Source: Desulfoprunum sp. (GTDB taxonomy: Bacteria; Desulfobacterota; Desulfobulbia; Desulfobulbales; Desulfocapsaceae). From it: 9,812 bases of DNA. Shown piece after piece: positions 1 to 7,505 of this stretch. Each line of letters opens with the position of its first letter. The first letter of the stretch is position 1. The notes under the pieces are model-generated. The model was not told where the DNA came from. It made no database searches and saw only the letters and a program-made list of their open reading frames with translations. The position numbers and the translations under genes are program-made. Location: contig JAUYSF010000376.1 of NCBI GenBank assembly GCA_030696435.1, forward strand, positions 1-9,812, in the 5' to 3' direction.

Positions 1-187
1 AAATCAAGCGTTAACTTCGTCGACTGCTCGCTTGCCTTCTTGTTTTCATCTTGATTTAAAACTGGAATTATTATCTCGGAATCGCCTCAGATTTTTTCCC
101 TTCACCACTCTTCCTCAATTGCCGGGGAGATTCCTTTTGACCCTCCTGCAGCTGTCTACCCGCTCCTACACATATCATAAGATAAAT

Positions 188-217
188 TTGACTTTCATTT
201 CTTCCTTTTGATACAAT
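188..217 (+). promoter_or_regulatory. Sigma-70-like promoter for the chemoreceptor gene
   Basis: TTGACT (188-193, 5 of 6 matches to TTGACA) is followed after 18 bases by TACAAT (212-217, 5 of 6 matches to TATAAT). This would start a transcript near base 224, giving a leader of roughly 120 bases before the chemoreceptor start. The spacing and match are good for a housekeeping promoter. The call rests on motif matching alone. Confidence 0.5.
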
Positions 218-227
218 CAACAATACA

Positions 228-257
228 CTGACTATCTATTTGTTTTTTTAGTATAAA
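228..257 (+). promoter_or_regulatory. Second, weaker sigma-70-like promoter candidate
   Basis: CTGACT (228-233, 4 of 6) lies 18 bases before TATAAA (252-257, 5 of 6). It overlaps the expected start region of the promoter at 188-217, so the two would be alternatives or a tandem pair. AT-rich DNA gives such matches by chance, hence the low confidence. Confidence 0.3.
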
Positions 258-347
258 TTTACAAGCTAGGGGATTCATGCCGTTTACGGACTGACAGCAA
301 AGATCAAACTCGTTGCTACCTCTTCATACCTCACAGAAGGATGCACT

Positions 348-2072
348 ATGGATACCAACAAATCATCGTACTGGAGCAATCTGAGTATCTCTTTCAAGAC
401 AGCGCTGATCGGTTTTCTGGTCGTCGCAAGCCTTCTGGCCGGCGCCGCCGTATTTTTCATCTCCATGGAGTCATCGCTTATAGATTTTATCCTGAGCGAA
501 TATGACAAGAAGATCGAGAACACCTTCAGCAACCAAGCCAAAGTCGACGAGGCCGCCCTCAAGGTCCGCCACTCGATCAACGCCAAGATCAGCGGCGGCA
601 TGGCTGGATATTTTGTCTACAATTTCGATCAGGAAGGGCTGAAGAACAATCTAAAAAACCTCCTGGAATTGCCGGACATAGTCGCCGTCCAGGTCGTGGA
701 CAGTGAAGGCAAACCCTTTGTGGCCCTGTGGAAAGAGGGCAAGGCAATTCAGACCGGTGACAAGATTGCCGATGGTAAAGGTCAGGATCCCCAAAAGATG
801 TTCTCGGCCGATATCACCTATGACTCGAAAAAAATCGGCTCTGCCACCTTGTATTATACCGACCAATTACTCGTTGAGCAGATGGGCGAAAGCAAAAAAA
901 CCCTGGATCAGGAAGTTGGCCTCCTGCGCACGACGATCAGTGGCAAAATCCAAAATGCCGTCTATTCCCAGTGTATCATCTTTGTTTTTGTCGTCCTTTT
1001 TCTCATTGTCACCATTTCCCTCACCCTGAAATTTATTGTCGTCAACCGCCTGAAAAAGATCACCGCCGGCCTCAGGGATATCGCCGAGGGTGAAGGAGAT
1101 TTAACCAAACGACTAAGCGATAGATACAATGATGAGATCGGCGAACTGCGCAAATGGTTCAATGTCTTTGTCGAGAAAATTCAAGCCATTATTATTGACG
1201 TGAAAAAGAGTTCTGAAGAACTCGACGGCGCCTCGGATGGCCTGGCCAAGCTTTCGGACCAGATGAAGGTCAGTGCCGATACCACCTCGACCATGGCAAC
1301 CAGTGTCTCGGATTCCTCCAAGGAGATGAGCCAGAATATGAACTCGGTGGCCGCCGCCATGGAAGAGACCTCAACCAACATCAGCATGGTCGCCGCCGCT
1401 TCCGAAGAGATGAATGTCACCATCAATCAAATTTCGGAGAATACCGAACAGGCCCTCAAGATCACAGTCAGTGCAGTGGAACAGACCGCCAGTGCCTCAA
1501 AGCAGGTAGATGAACTGGGTCTTGCCGCCAAGGGTATTGAGAAAGTCCTCGAAACCATTTCCGAGATCTCCGATCAGGTGAATCTACTGGCACTGAATGC
1601 CACAATTGAGGCGGCCAGAGCCGGTGATGCCGGCAAGGGATTCGCCGTTGTCGCCAACGAAATCAAAGATCTCGCTAAACAGACTGCCCTCGCAACCGGG
1701 GAAATCCGCGGCAAGATCGAAGGCATCCAGGCCACCACCCAGGGGACCGTTTCCCAGATAGCCCAAATAGCCAAGGTCGTAAACGAGGTTAACACTATCG
1801 TTTCAACCATCGCCACGGCAATTGAAGAGCAGTCTTCCGCCACCAGGGAAATCTCCATGAACGTCTCCCAGGCCAGTGAAGGCGTGACGGAGGTCAATCA
1901 GAATGTGGCCCAGAGCAATACCTCGGTCGAAAATATTGCCAATGAAATAGGTGAAGTCACCCAGGCAGCCGCCCAGATATCGGAGAACAGCAATATGGTG
2001 AGCAAAAACGCCGAGAAACTGGCCAAACTCTCCCATCAGCTCACCTCTATGGTCGGGAGATTCAAAGTTTGA
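348..2072 (+). CDS. Methyl-accepting chemotaxis protein, transmembrane
   Basis: A 574-residue chemoreceptor that would sense a periplasmic signal and control a CheA/CheW array. Transmembrane helix 1 is about residues 19-38 and helix 2 about 209-229, leaving a periplasmic domain of about 170 residues. A HAMP domain follows (about 230-283, with DEIGEL at 262-267), then a long helical coiled coil. The signalling tip is unmistakable: [18 protein letters not shown] at 410-427, followed by [11 protein letters not shown]. The protein ends in VGRFKV and shows no C-terminal NWETF-type CheR/CheB tether. The periplasmic part has an FD (93-94), P109, IG (163-164) pattern shared with the kinase encoded from 5059. 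AGAAGGA six bases upstream supports the start. It precedes three binding-protein genes on the same strand. The chemoreceptor class is certain; the ligand is unknown. Confidence 0.96.
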   Translation: MDTNKSSYWSNLSISFKTALIGFLVVASLLAGAAVFFISMESSLIDFILSEYDKKIENTFSNQAKVDEAALKVRHSINAKISGGMAGYFVYNFDQEGLKNNLKNLLELPDIVAVQVVDSEGKPFVALWKEGKAIQTGDKIADGKGQDPQKMFSADITYDSKKIGSATLYYTDQLLVEQMGESKKTLDQEVGLLRTTISGKIQNAVYSQCIIFVFVVLFLIVTISLTLKFIVVNRLKKITAGLRDIAEGEGDLTKRLSDRYNDEIGELRKWFNVFVEKIQAIIIDVKKSSEELDGASDGLAKLSDQMKVSADTTSTMATSVSDSSKEMSQNMNSVAAAMEETSTNISMVAAASEEMNVTINQISENTEQALKITVSAVEQTASASKQVDELGLAAKGIEKVLETISEISDQVNLLALNATIEAARAGDAGKGFAVVANEIKDLAKQTALATGEIRGKIEGIQATTQGTVSQIAQIAKVVNEVNTIVSTIATAIEEQSSATREISMNVSQASEGVTEVNQNVAQSNTSVENIANEIGEVTQAAAQISENSNMVSKNAEKLAKLSHQLTSMVGRFKV

Positions 2073-2177
2073 GGAACTTCAAGGAGACACAACGAACCAC
2101 GCCAGTTCTGAAGGTGTATTGATTGATGCGGGCCTGTCCCGTCAACCTCACAACCACAGCAAAAAAAAGGAGAAATC

Positions 2178-2915
2178 ATGCGAAATGTACATCGGTTATC
2201 AGTAATGCTCTGCGCCTGTATGTTTATCTTGGCAACAACCATGGCCTCCGCTGCAACCTACAAGATCATGACGGAGGATTATCCTCCCTACAATTACATG
2301 AAAGACGGCAAGCTCACCGGTCTGGCCACGGAAGTTGTGCAGGAGATCGCCAAACGGATCAGCCACCCGACCGATATTGAGCTCCTGCCCTGGGCCAGAG
2401 GGTATGGCCTGATCCAACAACAGGATGGCTTGATCCTCTATTCGATGACCCGGACCGAAGAACGGGAGAAACTTTTTAAATGGGTTGGCCCGGTAGCCTC
2501 TAACAAATGGGTGTTCATTGCCAAAAAAGGCAGTGGCATAACCCTCGCTTCACTCGACGATGCCAAAAAAGTTGGAAAAATTGGCGCCTACAAGGATGAT
2601 GCCTGTGAATTGTTTCTGAAAGCTAACGGTTTCACCAACCTCGACAGCGTGGTTGACGATTCGCAGAACATCCCGAAACTGTTGGCAGATCGGATCAATC
2701 TCTGGATCGTTGGGGACGAAATGCAGGCAATTTACAAGGCCAAAGAAAAAGGTGCCAACGATCAGCTCGAAAAAGTCTTTGACATAAAAGATGTCCAGCT
2801 CTTCATTGCCTTCAGCAAGAATACCGCAGACAGCGACATCGCCCAGTGGCAGAAGGCCCTGGACGACATGAAGGCGGACGGTACCTATGATGCCATTGTG
2901 AAGAAATACATGTGA
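2178..2915 (+). CDS. Periplasmic solute-binding protein, type 2 (SBP_bac_3-like), no permease nearby
   Basis: A 245-residue secreted protein of the family that binds amino acids and similar small polar solutes. A signal peptide (positive start, hydrophobic core 8-22) should be cleaved after ASA at about residue 25. The mature protein begins with a beta strand and EDYPPYNY (33-40), the usual first-lobe opening of this fold. It then has LPWARGY (70-76) and MTRTEERE (90-97) before WVGP (102-105), where ligand-contacting residues lie in relatives. It ends in the usual helix (DGTYDAIVKKYM). AAGGAGA at 2167-2173 is a strong ribosome site, five bases from the ATG. The gap from the chemoreceptor is 105 bases with no clear terminator, so co-transcription is plausible. 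No permease or ATPase gene is present in the window, so a sensory rather than transport role is a fair inference. The ligand is unknown. Confidence 0.88.
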   Translation: MRNVHRLSVMLCACMFILATTMASAATYKIMTEDYPPYNYMKDGKLTGLATEVVQEIAKRISHPTDIELLPWARGYGLIQQQDGLILYSMTRTEEREKLFKWVGPVASNKWVFIAKKGSGITLASLDDAKKVGKIGAYKDDACELFLKANGFTNLDSVVDDSQNIPKLLADRINLWIVGDEMQAIYKAKEKGANDQLEKVFDIKDVQLFIAFSKNTADSDIAQWQKALDDMKADGTYDAIVKKYM

Positions 2916-3009
2916 TGGATTTGGGCAGCAAAAGACTGGCCAAGGTTTTTTGCCACGGAAACAGCAGATATCCGATCTACGTTATTTCATCCAAATCCGG
3001 AGGAAGATC

Positions 3010-3999
3010 ATGAACAAGGCTTGGGCGCTCATCATTACTGCGGTAGCATTGTTCGTCTTTCCTGGCTCAGTTTTTGCGAAAAAGTCTGTTCTCGTTGTAG
3101 AAAGCTATAATGCGGAGTTTCCGTGGGATGCGAGCTATAAAAAAGCCTTGGAAGATTCACTGGGGGCGGATTATAGGCTGGATTTTTTTGAAATGGATAC
3201 GAAAAGAGTGCCTAAAAACCAGCATCAGAAGATGGCTGACATGGCCTGGGAAAAATATCTCTCGCTCAAGCCGGATTTAGTCATTCTTGGCGACGATGCG
3301 GCATTAAAATTCCTCGCGCCTCGTTTTAGCGAAACAAAAACCCCCATCGTCTATCTTGGGATTAACAACAACCCACGTGCTTACCTGCCTAAAACCGCCA
3401 CAAATTTCACGGGGGTGCTCGAACGGCCATTACTGAAGAGATCCGTCGTCTTTATCAAAAGCTTGCTCCCAGCTGCAAAGAAAATCCTCATCCTTTTCGA
3501 CACCAATGTCACCTCGGAAATCGTCAAGAAAGAAGTTTTCGAAGATAAGGATTCCATCGAAATTGGTGACCTTCTTATAGACCTCAAAATGCTCGGTGAG
3601 CTTAAATCATGGCAAGAGACAGTAGCTTCCACGAAAGGAGAATATGACGCAATCGTCGTAGGCCTCTATCAAGCGGTCGTGGATGCCGAGGGAAAACCCG
3701 TCAATGCGGAAGAGTTGATAACCTGGGTCTCACAAAATAGTCCGGTACCGCTCTTCGCTTTCTGGGATTTTGCCGTGGGCGCAACAAAAACCATTGGCGG
3801 GCAGGTTATATATGGGAAAGATATGGGGGTATTGGCAAGCGGCTTGGTGAAAAACATCCTGGAAGAAGGTAAATCACCGAAAGATCTCCGGCCCATTTTC
3901 AACGACCAGGGACTCTTTCTGTTCAGCAAGGCCCAGCTTGCGAAATGGAAACTCACCCTGCCGGCGCATATCAGCTCCTCAGCCACACTGACAGATTAA
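3010..3999 (+). CDS. Periplasmic binding protein, type 1 ABC_sub_bind-like
   Basis: A 329-residue secreted protein. The signal peptide (residues 1-23, ending VFA before KK) is clear only from the ATG at 3010, which has GGAGGA at 3000-3005; a TTG at 2950 would add 20 residues without a ribosome site and bury the signal peptide. The mature protein opens with VLVVESYNAEFPWD, then PDLVILGDDAA (88-98), TPIVYLGINNNP (111-122), TGVLER, LPAAKKILILFD, and late IGGQVIYGKDMGVLASG with ILEEGKSP. This order fits the two-lobed ABC_sub_bind (COG2984-like) fold, also found as a sensor domain in some signalling proteins. Sampled 60-base stretches are about 40-47% GC, against about 50-55% in the genes on either side. 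A perfect hairpin follows the stop. No cognate transporter is present. Ligand unknown; the fold assignment is good, the exact subfamily less so. Confidence 0.82.
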   Translation: MNKAWALIITAVALFVFPGSVFAKKSVLVVESYNAEFPWDASYKKALEDSLGADYRLDFFEMDTKRVPKNQHQKMADMAWEKYLSLKPDLVILGDDAALKFLAPRFSETKTPIVYLGINNNPRAYLPKTATNFTGVLERPLLKRSVVFIKSLLPAAKKILILFDTNVTSEIVKKEVFEDKDSIEIGDLLIDLKMLGELKSWQETVASTKGEYDAIVVGLYQAVVDAEGKPVNAEELITWVSQNSPVPLFAFWDFAVGATKTIGGQVIYGKDMGVLASGLVKNILEEGKSPKDLRPIFNDQGLFLFSKAQLAKWKLTLPAHISSSATLTD

Positions 4000-4041
4000 A
4001 GTATACGTACAGATGCCGAGCTTACGCAGCACAGCCAACCA

Positions 4042-4080
4042 GACGGTGAAAAACCAATGTTCTTTTCACCGTCTTTCCCT
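4042..4080 (+). terminator. Stem-loop, probable intrinsic terminator
   Basis: GACGGTGAAAA (4042-4052) pairs perfectly with TTTTCACCGTC (4063-4073), an 11-bp stem with a 10-base loop, followed by TTTCCCT. It lies 42 bases after the stop of the type 1 binding-protein gene and 79 bases before the next gene. The stem is strong, but the U tract is short and broken, so termination may be partial. An operator or RNA-stabilising role is possible instead. Confidence 0.6.
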
Positions 4081-4159
4081 CTACTCAGCTGTGAAAACCA
4101 TGCGCAAACGTGCCTGTTCAAATAAGCAGATACTCGAAAATACCTCAAAAGGAGGCCAG

Positions 4160-4906
4160 ATGAAAAAGAACCTCGTATTTGTATTGTCTGCTCTGTTGAT
4201 CTCATGTTTCCTGCCCAACATCGCCCGTGCTGCAAACACCGTCACCCTCGCAAGCCTCGACTGGGAGCCCTATATCGGTGAAAAGCTCAAAGATCAGGGC
4301 TACGTGGACAGTCTCGCCCGTGAGGCATTTAAGGCCTCCAACTATACGGTGAAAATCAGTTTCATGCCCTGGGCCCGGGTTGTGGCCATGACTAAAGAAG
4401 CCAAGTATGATGGCTATCTGCCGGAGTATTTTGCCGAATCGCTGAAAACCGATTTTCTCGTTTCTGAACCTTTTCCCGGCGGTCCTCTGGGTTTTTTCAA
4501 ACGAAAGACCGATGCCATCACCTTCAAAACCCTTGAGGATCTGAAAGCCTACAAGATCGGGGTCGTCCGCGATTATGTCAATACCGTCGAATTTGACAAG
4601 GCGACTTTCCTGCAAAAGGACGTCGCCAATAATGACATCACCAATCTGAGAAAACTGGTGGGCAAACGACTTGATCTGGTGGTTGTAGACAAATTTGTCG
4701 GCCTGTATCTGCTCAAGCAGGATATGCCCGACCAGGCGCAGGAGGTGGAATTCATGGCCCCGGTACTGGAGGAAAAAAGCCTCTATCTCTGCATCTCGAA
4801 AAAAACCCCTGATGCCGAGGCCAAGATCAAGGCCTTTAATGACGGTCTAAAAATCATCAAGGATAACGGAACGATTGACGCGTTGCTCAAGGCCAATGGC
4901 TTTTAA
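4160..4906 (+). CDS. Periplasmic solute-binding protein, type 2 (SBP_bac_3-like), beside hybrid kinase
   Basis: A 248-residue secreted binding protein. The ATG at 4160 is chosen because AAAGGAGG (4148-4155) sits just upstream and a typical signal peptide starts there (KK, then a hydrophobic stretch); the same frame is open 49 codons further upstream but without these signs. Cleavage after ARA (residue 24) is likely. LISC at 13-16 also resembles a lipobox, so a lipoprotein form is an alternative. Motifs in order are LDWEPYIG (33-40), FMPWARV (68-74) and DGYLPEYF, then the hinge and the second lobe with VRDYVNTVEF, ending in a helix (NGTIDALLKANGF). PWAR and the general layout are shared with the protein encoded at 2178-2915, but overall similarity is low. 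It directly precedes the hybrid kinase gene, suggesting that it supplies the kinase's signal. No permease is present. Confidence 0.87.
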   Translation: MKKNLVFVLSALLISCFLPNIARAANTVTLASLDWEPYIGEKLKDQGYVDSLAREAFKASNYTVKISFMPWARVVAMTKEAKYDGYLPEYFAESLKTDFLVSEPFPGGPLGFFKRKTDAITFKTLEDLKAYKIGVVRDYVNTVEFDKATFLQKDVANNDITNLRKLVGKRLDLVVVDKFVGLYLLKQDMPDQAQEVEFMAPVLEEKSLYLCISKKTPDAEAKIKAFNDGLKIIKDNGTIDALLKANGF

Positions 4907-4989
4907 TACAGGGGAAATTGCGTTTTTACTATTCAGGTCGTTGGTATTGGATTCATCGGTATCCAAATCGCTATCAGTATAGAATCCTT

Positions 4990-5006
4990 GCATGTTTCCG
5001 ACATGC
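4990..5006. repeat. Short inverted repeat before the kinase gene
   Basis: GCATGT (4990-4995) and ACATGC (5001-5006) are perfect inverted copies with a five-base spacer. It lies between the binding-protein stop and the preferred kinase start. It has no U tract, so it is not a standard terminator. It could be an operator half-site pair, an RNA hairpin or chance. Confidence 0.25.
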
Positions 5007-5058
5007 TCTGATACAAGGCCAGCCAAAACTGGGCCAATGGTTTATCTGTGAGTTGTAT

Positions 5059-7332
5059 ATGCATGTGCCGTTCCTCCATCGCCTCTCTTTTGTGCAGGCC
5101 CGAAATGTGGTGCTGATTGCCTTTCTGCTGGGCCTCATCACCACAGGCAATCAAATTCGTGGAGATCTGCTGCAGGCACGCCAGGAAAGCAGTTCGACAG
5201 TACAGCAGATTCTCCAGATGCAGCAGCAGGCCGCCGCCCAGGCAGCCTGGTCTTTTGATAACACCCTGGCGGCAAATGTGCTGGAAGGTCTGTTTAAGTA
5301 TAGCCCAACCCTTGAAGCGACAATCTTCAGCGACATCTCGATACTGGCCCATAAAGAACGGAAAGATGCCGGAACCGGCAAGCTTGACTGGCTGGCGAAT
5401 CAGGTCATAGAGCAAACAGAGTTCACGATCCAGCTCTATATTCCCGGCAAGAAAGAGGTCATCGGGACACTCAGCCTCCGGATAAGCAGCAATCTCATCG
5501 CCAGGACATTTTTCGACCGCACCCTGCGCAATATCCTGTCGACCCTTCTCCCTCTTCTCATTCTGTCTTTCGTGCTGGTCCTGATGTTCTACTATTCGCT
5601 GACCAAGCCGCTTTTTCATCTGTCAGCCCGCCTGGCTGAAATTGATACCGAGCAGCCGTTGCAATCGCCTCTGGAGATTCCTTCCGGACACCAGAATGAT
5701 GAATTCGGGCTGGTGGTTTCGACGACCAACAACCTGCTGTTCCAGTTTGATCAACTTCTCTCAAGACACACGGCCACAGAGCAGGAGCTGGTGGTGGCAG
5801 AAAAGAAATACCGTTCGATCTTTGACAATGCCCTTGAGGGTATCTACCAGACTACTCTCGACGGCCGGTTTATCAGTGCCAATCCCTTTCTGGCCAAAGT
5901 CCTTGGCTATGAAACACCCGAGCAGCTCATAGAAGAGATCACCGATATCGGCAGCCAGCTCTATGTTAACAGGGCAAACCGTGACGAGATGTTGCATCAG
6001 CTCGTGCAGGATGGTCATGTGCGGAGCTATGAAAGCCAGTTCTGCCGCAAGGATGGTACTATCCTCTGGGGTAGCCAGAGTACCCGAGTCGTCCGGGACG
6101 AGGCCGGCAAGGTCCTCTATATTGAGGGTATGATCTCGGATGTCACCGCCACCAAACAGGCAATGGCTGATTTGGCCAGGCTCGAGGCCCAGCTCATGCA
6201 GGCCCAGAAAATGGAGGCTCTGGGCAATCTGGCGGGTGGAGTCGCCCATGATTTCAACAATCTGCTGCAGATCATCGCCGGCTATACCCAGCTCCTTCTC
6301 ATCGAAAAAGATCAGCAGAATCACGATTACAAGTATCTCTTTGAGGTCAATCAGGCAGCCTCCCGGGCCTCCGAGCTGATCAGGAGGATGCTGACCTTCA
6401 GCCGCAAGGTTAACGTAGAGATGATCCAGCTGAATCTGAACGATGTGATCCTGGAATCCCTCCACCTTCTGGAGCGCACCCTGCCCAAAATGGTCTCGAT
6501 TCAGACCGTGCTCGCAGCGGACCTGGCAATCATCCCGGCGGATCCTACCCAGATGGAACAGGTGATCATGAATCTGGCCAACAACGCCGTCCAGGCCATG
6601 GAGGACAGCGGCAGTCTGACCATCGAAACAGAAAATTTCCTGGTCCGGGAGAAGTATATCAACACATATCTCGAACTGGACCCCGGAGACTACGTGCTCA
6701 TGAAGGTAACCGATACCGGCAAGGGCATGGACGAGGCCACCCGTCAACGTATCTTCGAGCCCTTTTTCACCACGAAGGAACCCGGCAAGGGAACCGGCCT
6801 GGGCCTGGCCTCGGTCTACGGCATTGTCACCGGCCACTCCGGCAAGATCACCTGTTACTCGGAACCGGGGATCGGCACGACATTCAAGATATTCCTACCG
6901 GTCACTACAGTCAGAGGCCGATCCATCCCCTCCACAAAAACACCTGCCGAACTCACCGGCGGGAATGAAACTATTTTGTTGGTTGATGATGAGGAGGTGA
7001 TTCTCGCCATTGCCGGTGATATCCTTGAAAAATACGGCTACCGCACCCGGGCCGTCCATTCCGGCGAAGAGGCCCTTGAGCTGTACAACAAGGACATCGG
7101 GGCCATAGATCTCATTATTATGGATCTGGGAATGGCGGGCATGGGCGGCAGAAAATGCCTGGCAGAGCTGTTGCTCATCAACCCTGCACTCAAGGTGATT
7201 ATCGCCTCGGGCTACGGCAACTACGACATCATCAATGATCCTGCGAAATATGGCGCCGCCGCCTTTCTGTCCAAACCCTATCGCCTGGATATATTGGTGG
7301 CGACGGTGCGGGGGGTTCTGGACCGTCCGTAA
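5059..7332 (+). CDS. Membrane hybrid histidine kinase: sensor, HAMP-like, PAS, HisKA, HATPase, REC
   Basis: A sensor kinase of 757 residues if it starts at ATG 5059. Helix 1 is about residues 17-34, an extracytoplasmic domain about 35-158, helix 2 about 159-179, then a HAMP-like linker with DEFG (214-217). A PAS domain spans about 250-367. HisKA carries the phospho-accepting His397 in AHDFNNLL. The ATPase domain has N-box N505 and N508/N509, DTGKGM (552-557) and GTGLGL (578-583). The C-terminal receiver has D643/D644, phospho-acceptor D689, S717 and K739, so it looks active. There is no output domain and no separate response regulator in the window, so the phosphate must pass to an unseen partner. 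The frame is open back to TTG 4918, but that stretch is rich in R, Y, W and H and not protein-like. Only a weak GTGAG precedes 5059, so the start is uncertain. The upstream binding protein may supply the signal. Confidence 0.93.
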   Translation: MHVPFLHRLSFVQARNVVLIAFLLGLITTGNQIRGDLLQARQESSSTVQQILQMQQQAAAQAAWSFDNTLAANVLEGLFKYSPTLEATIFSDISILAHKERKDAGTGKLDWLANQVIEQTEFTIQLYIPGKKEVIGTLSLRISSNLIARTFFDRTLRNILSTLLPLLILSFVLVLMFYYSLTKPLFHLSARLAEIDTEQPLQSPLEIPSGHQNDEFGLVVSTTNNLLFQFDQLLSRHTATEQELVVAEKKYRSIFDNALEGIYQTTLDGRFISANPFLAKVLGYETPEQLIEEITDIGSQLYVNRANRDEMLHQLVQDGHVRSYESQFCRKDGTILWGSQSTRVVRDEAGKVLYIEGMISDVTATKQAMADLARLEAQLMQAQKMEALGNLAGGVAHDFNNLLQIIAGYTQLLLIEKDQQNHDYKYLFEVNQAASRASELIRRMLTFSRKVNVEMIQLNLNDVILESLHLLERTLPKMVSIQTVLAADLAIIPADPTQMEQVIMNLANNAVQAMEDSGSLTIETENFLVREKYINTYLELDPGDYVLMKVTDTGKGMDEATRQRIFEPFFTTKEPGKGTGLGLASVYGIVTGHSGKITCYSEPGIGTTFKIFLPVTTVRGRSIPSTKTPAELTGGNETILLVDDEEVILAIAGDILEKYGYRTRAVHSGEEALELYNKDIGAIDLIIMDLGMAGMGGRKCLAELLLINPALKVIIASGYGNYDIINDPAKYGAAAFLSKPYRLDILVATVRGVLDRP

Positions 7333-7335
7333 CAC

Positions 7336-7364
7336 GAGCTGTTTTGTTTACAAAATGCCGGCTC
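7336..7364 (+). terminator. Weak imperfect hairpin after the kinase gene
   Basis: GAGC (7336-7339) and GCTC (7361-7364) flank TTTTG (7342-7346) and CAAAA (7351-7355) with a four-base loop, giving an imperfect hairpin just after the kinase stop. It lacks a U tract and has unequal internal loops, so it is only a weak candidate for ending the kinase transcript. Confidence 0.2.
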
Positions 7365-7412
7365 TCTCGATCTTGAGTCTGCTCCATCCCAACCAATTTT
7401 CTTTCTTTTACT

Positions 7413-7441
7413 TTGACAAGTACCACGGAACATCGTATTCT
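7413..7441 (+). promoter_or_regulatory. Sigma-70 promoter for the efflux operon
   Basis: A perfect TTGACA (7413-7418) is followed by exactly 17 bases and then TATTCT (7436-7441, 4 of 6 matches to TATAAT). Transcription would begin near 7448, leaving a leader of about 58 bases before the TolC-family gene. The ten-base palindrome TTTAATTAAA (7451-7460) lies just past the predicted start point, where a repressor could block the promoter; this role is inferred from position only. Confidence 0.6.
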
Positions 7442-7505
7442 ATTTAACACTTTAATTAAATTACTCCATGCCACGTTTTCTCTCTTTAAAAATCGGACGG
7501 TTATC

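Larger units (their letters stand above)
1..347. other. Intergenic region upstream of the chemoreceptor gene
   Basis: No convincing coding frame is visible on either strand. The segment is AT-rich compared with the genes. It holds two sigma-70-like promoters (188-217 and 228-257) and the ribosome site AGAAGGA at 335-341, six bases before the chemoreceptor ATG. At the extreme left edge there are inverted repeats: AAATCAAG (1-8) with CTTGATTT (50-57), and CAAGCG (5-10) with CGCTTG (29-34). These may belong to a structure that starts outside the window. I see no riboswitch core here. Confidence 0.6.

Noticed and set aside
254..286. Sigma-28 (flagellar/chemotaxis) promoter before the chemoreceptor: TAAATTT and GCCGTTTA
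   Set aside because: The two elements are 21 bases apart counted from TAAA, against about 15 in the consensus, and the second half matches poorly. The sigma-70 pair at 188-217 is better.
224..347. Cyclic-di-GMP (GEMM) or other riboswitch in the chemoreceptor leader
   Set aside because: No GEMM core or tetraloop-receptor arrangement could be found in the leader.
2132..2147. Small hairpin (CGGG with CCCG) between chemoreceptor and first binding-protein gene as a terminator
   Set aside because: The stem is only 4-5 bp and is not followed by a T run.
2205..2225. Lipoprotein reading of the first binding protein from cysteines 12 and 14
   Set aside because: The residues before Cys14 (L-C-A) do not fit a lipobox, and a normal ASA cleavage site is present. 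The similar LCAC in the TolC-family signal peptide is rejected for the same reason.
2937..2953. Sigma-54-like site before the type 1 binding-protein gene (TGGCC...TTTTGC)
   Set aside because: GG and GC are separated by 12 bases, not the 10 that sigma-54 needs.
2950..3009. Upstream TTG start for the type 1 binding protein
   Set aside because: It has no ribosome site and would place 20 charged residues before a clear signal peptide that begins at ATG 3010 with a strong GGAGGA.
5761..6837. Long open frame of 358 codons on the minus strand opposite the kinase
   Set aside because: It lies fully inside well-recognised PAS, HisKA and ATPase coding sequence, has no recognisable domain or ribosome site, and is explained by codon bias of the plus-strand gene. 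The same holds for the 228-codon minus frame at 4933-5619.
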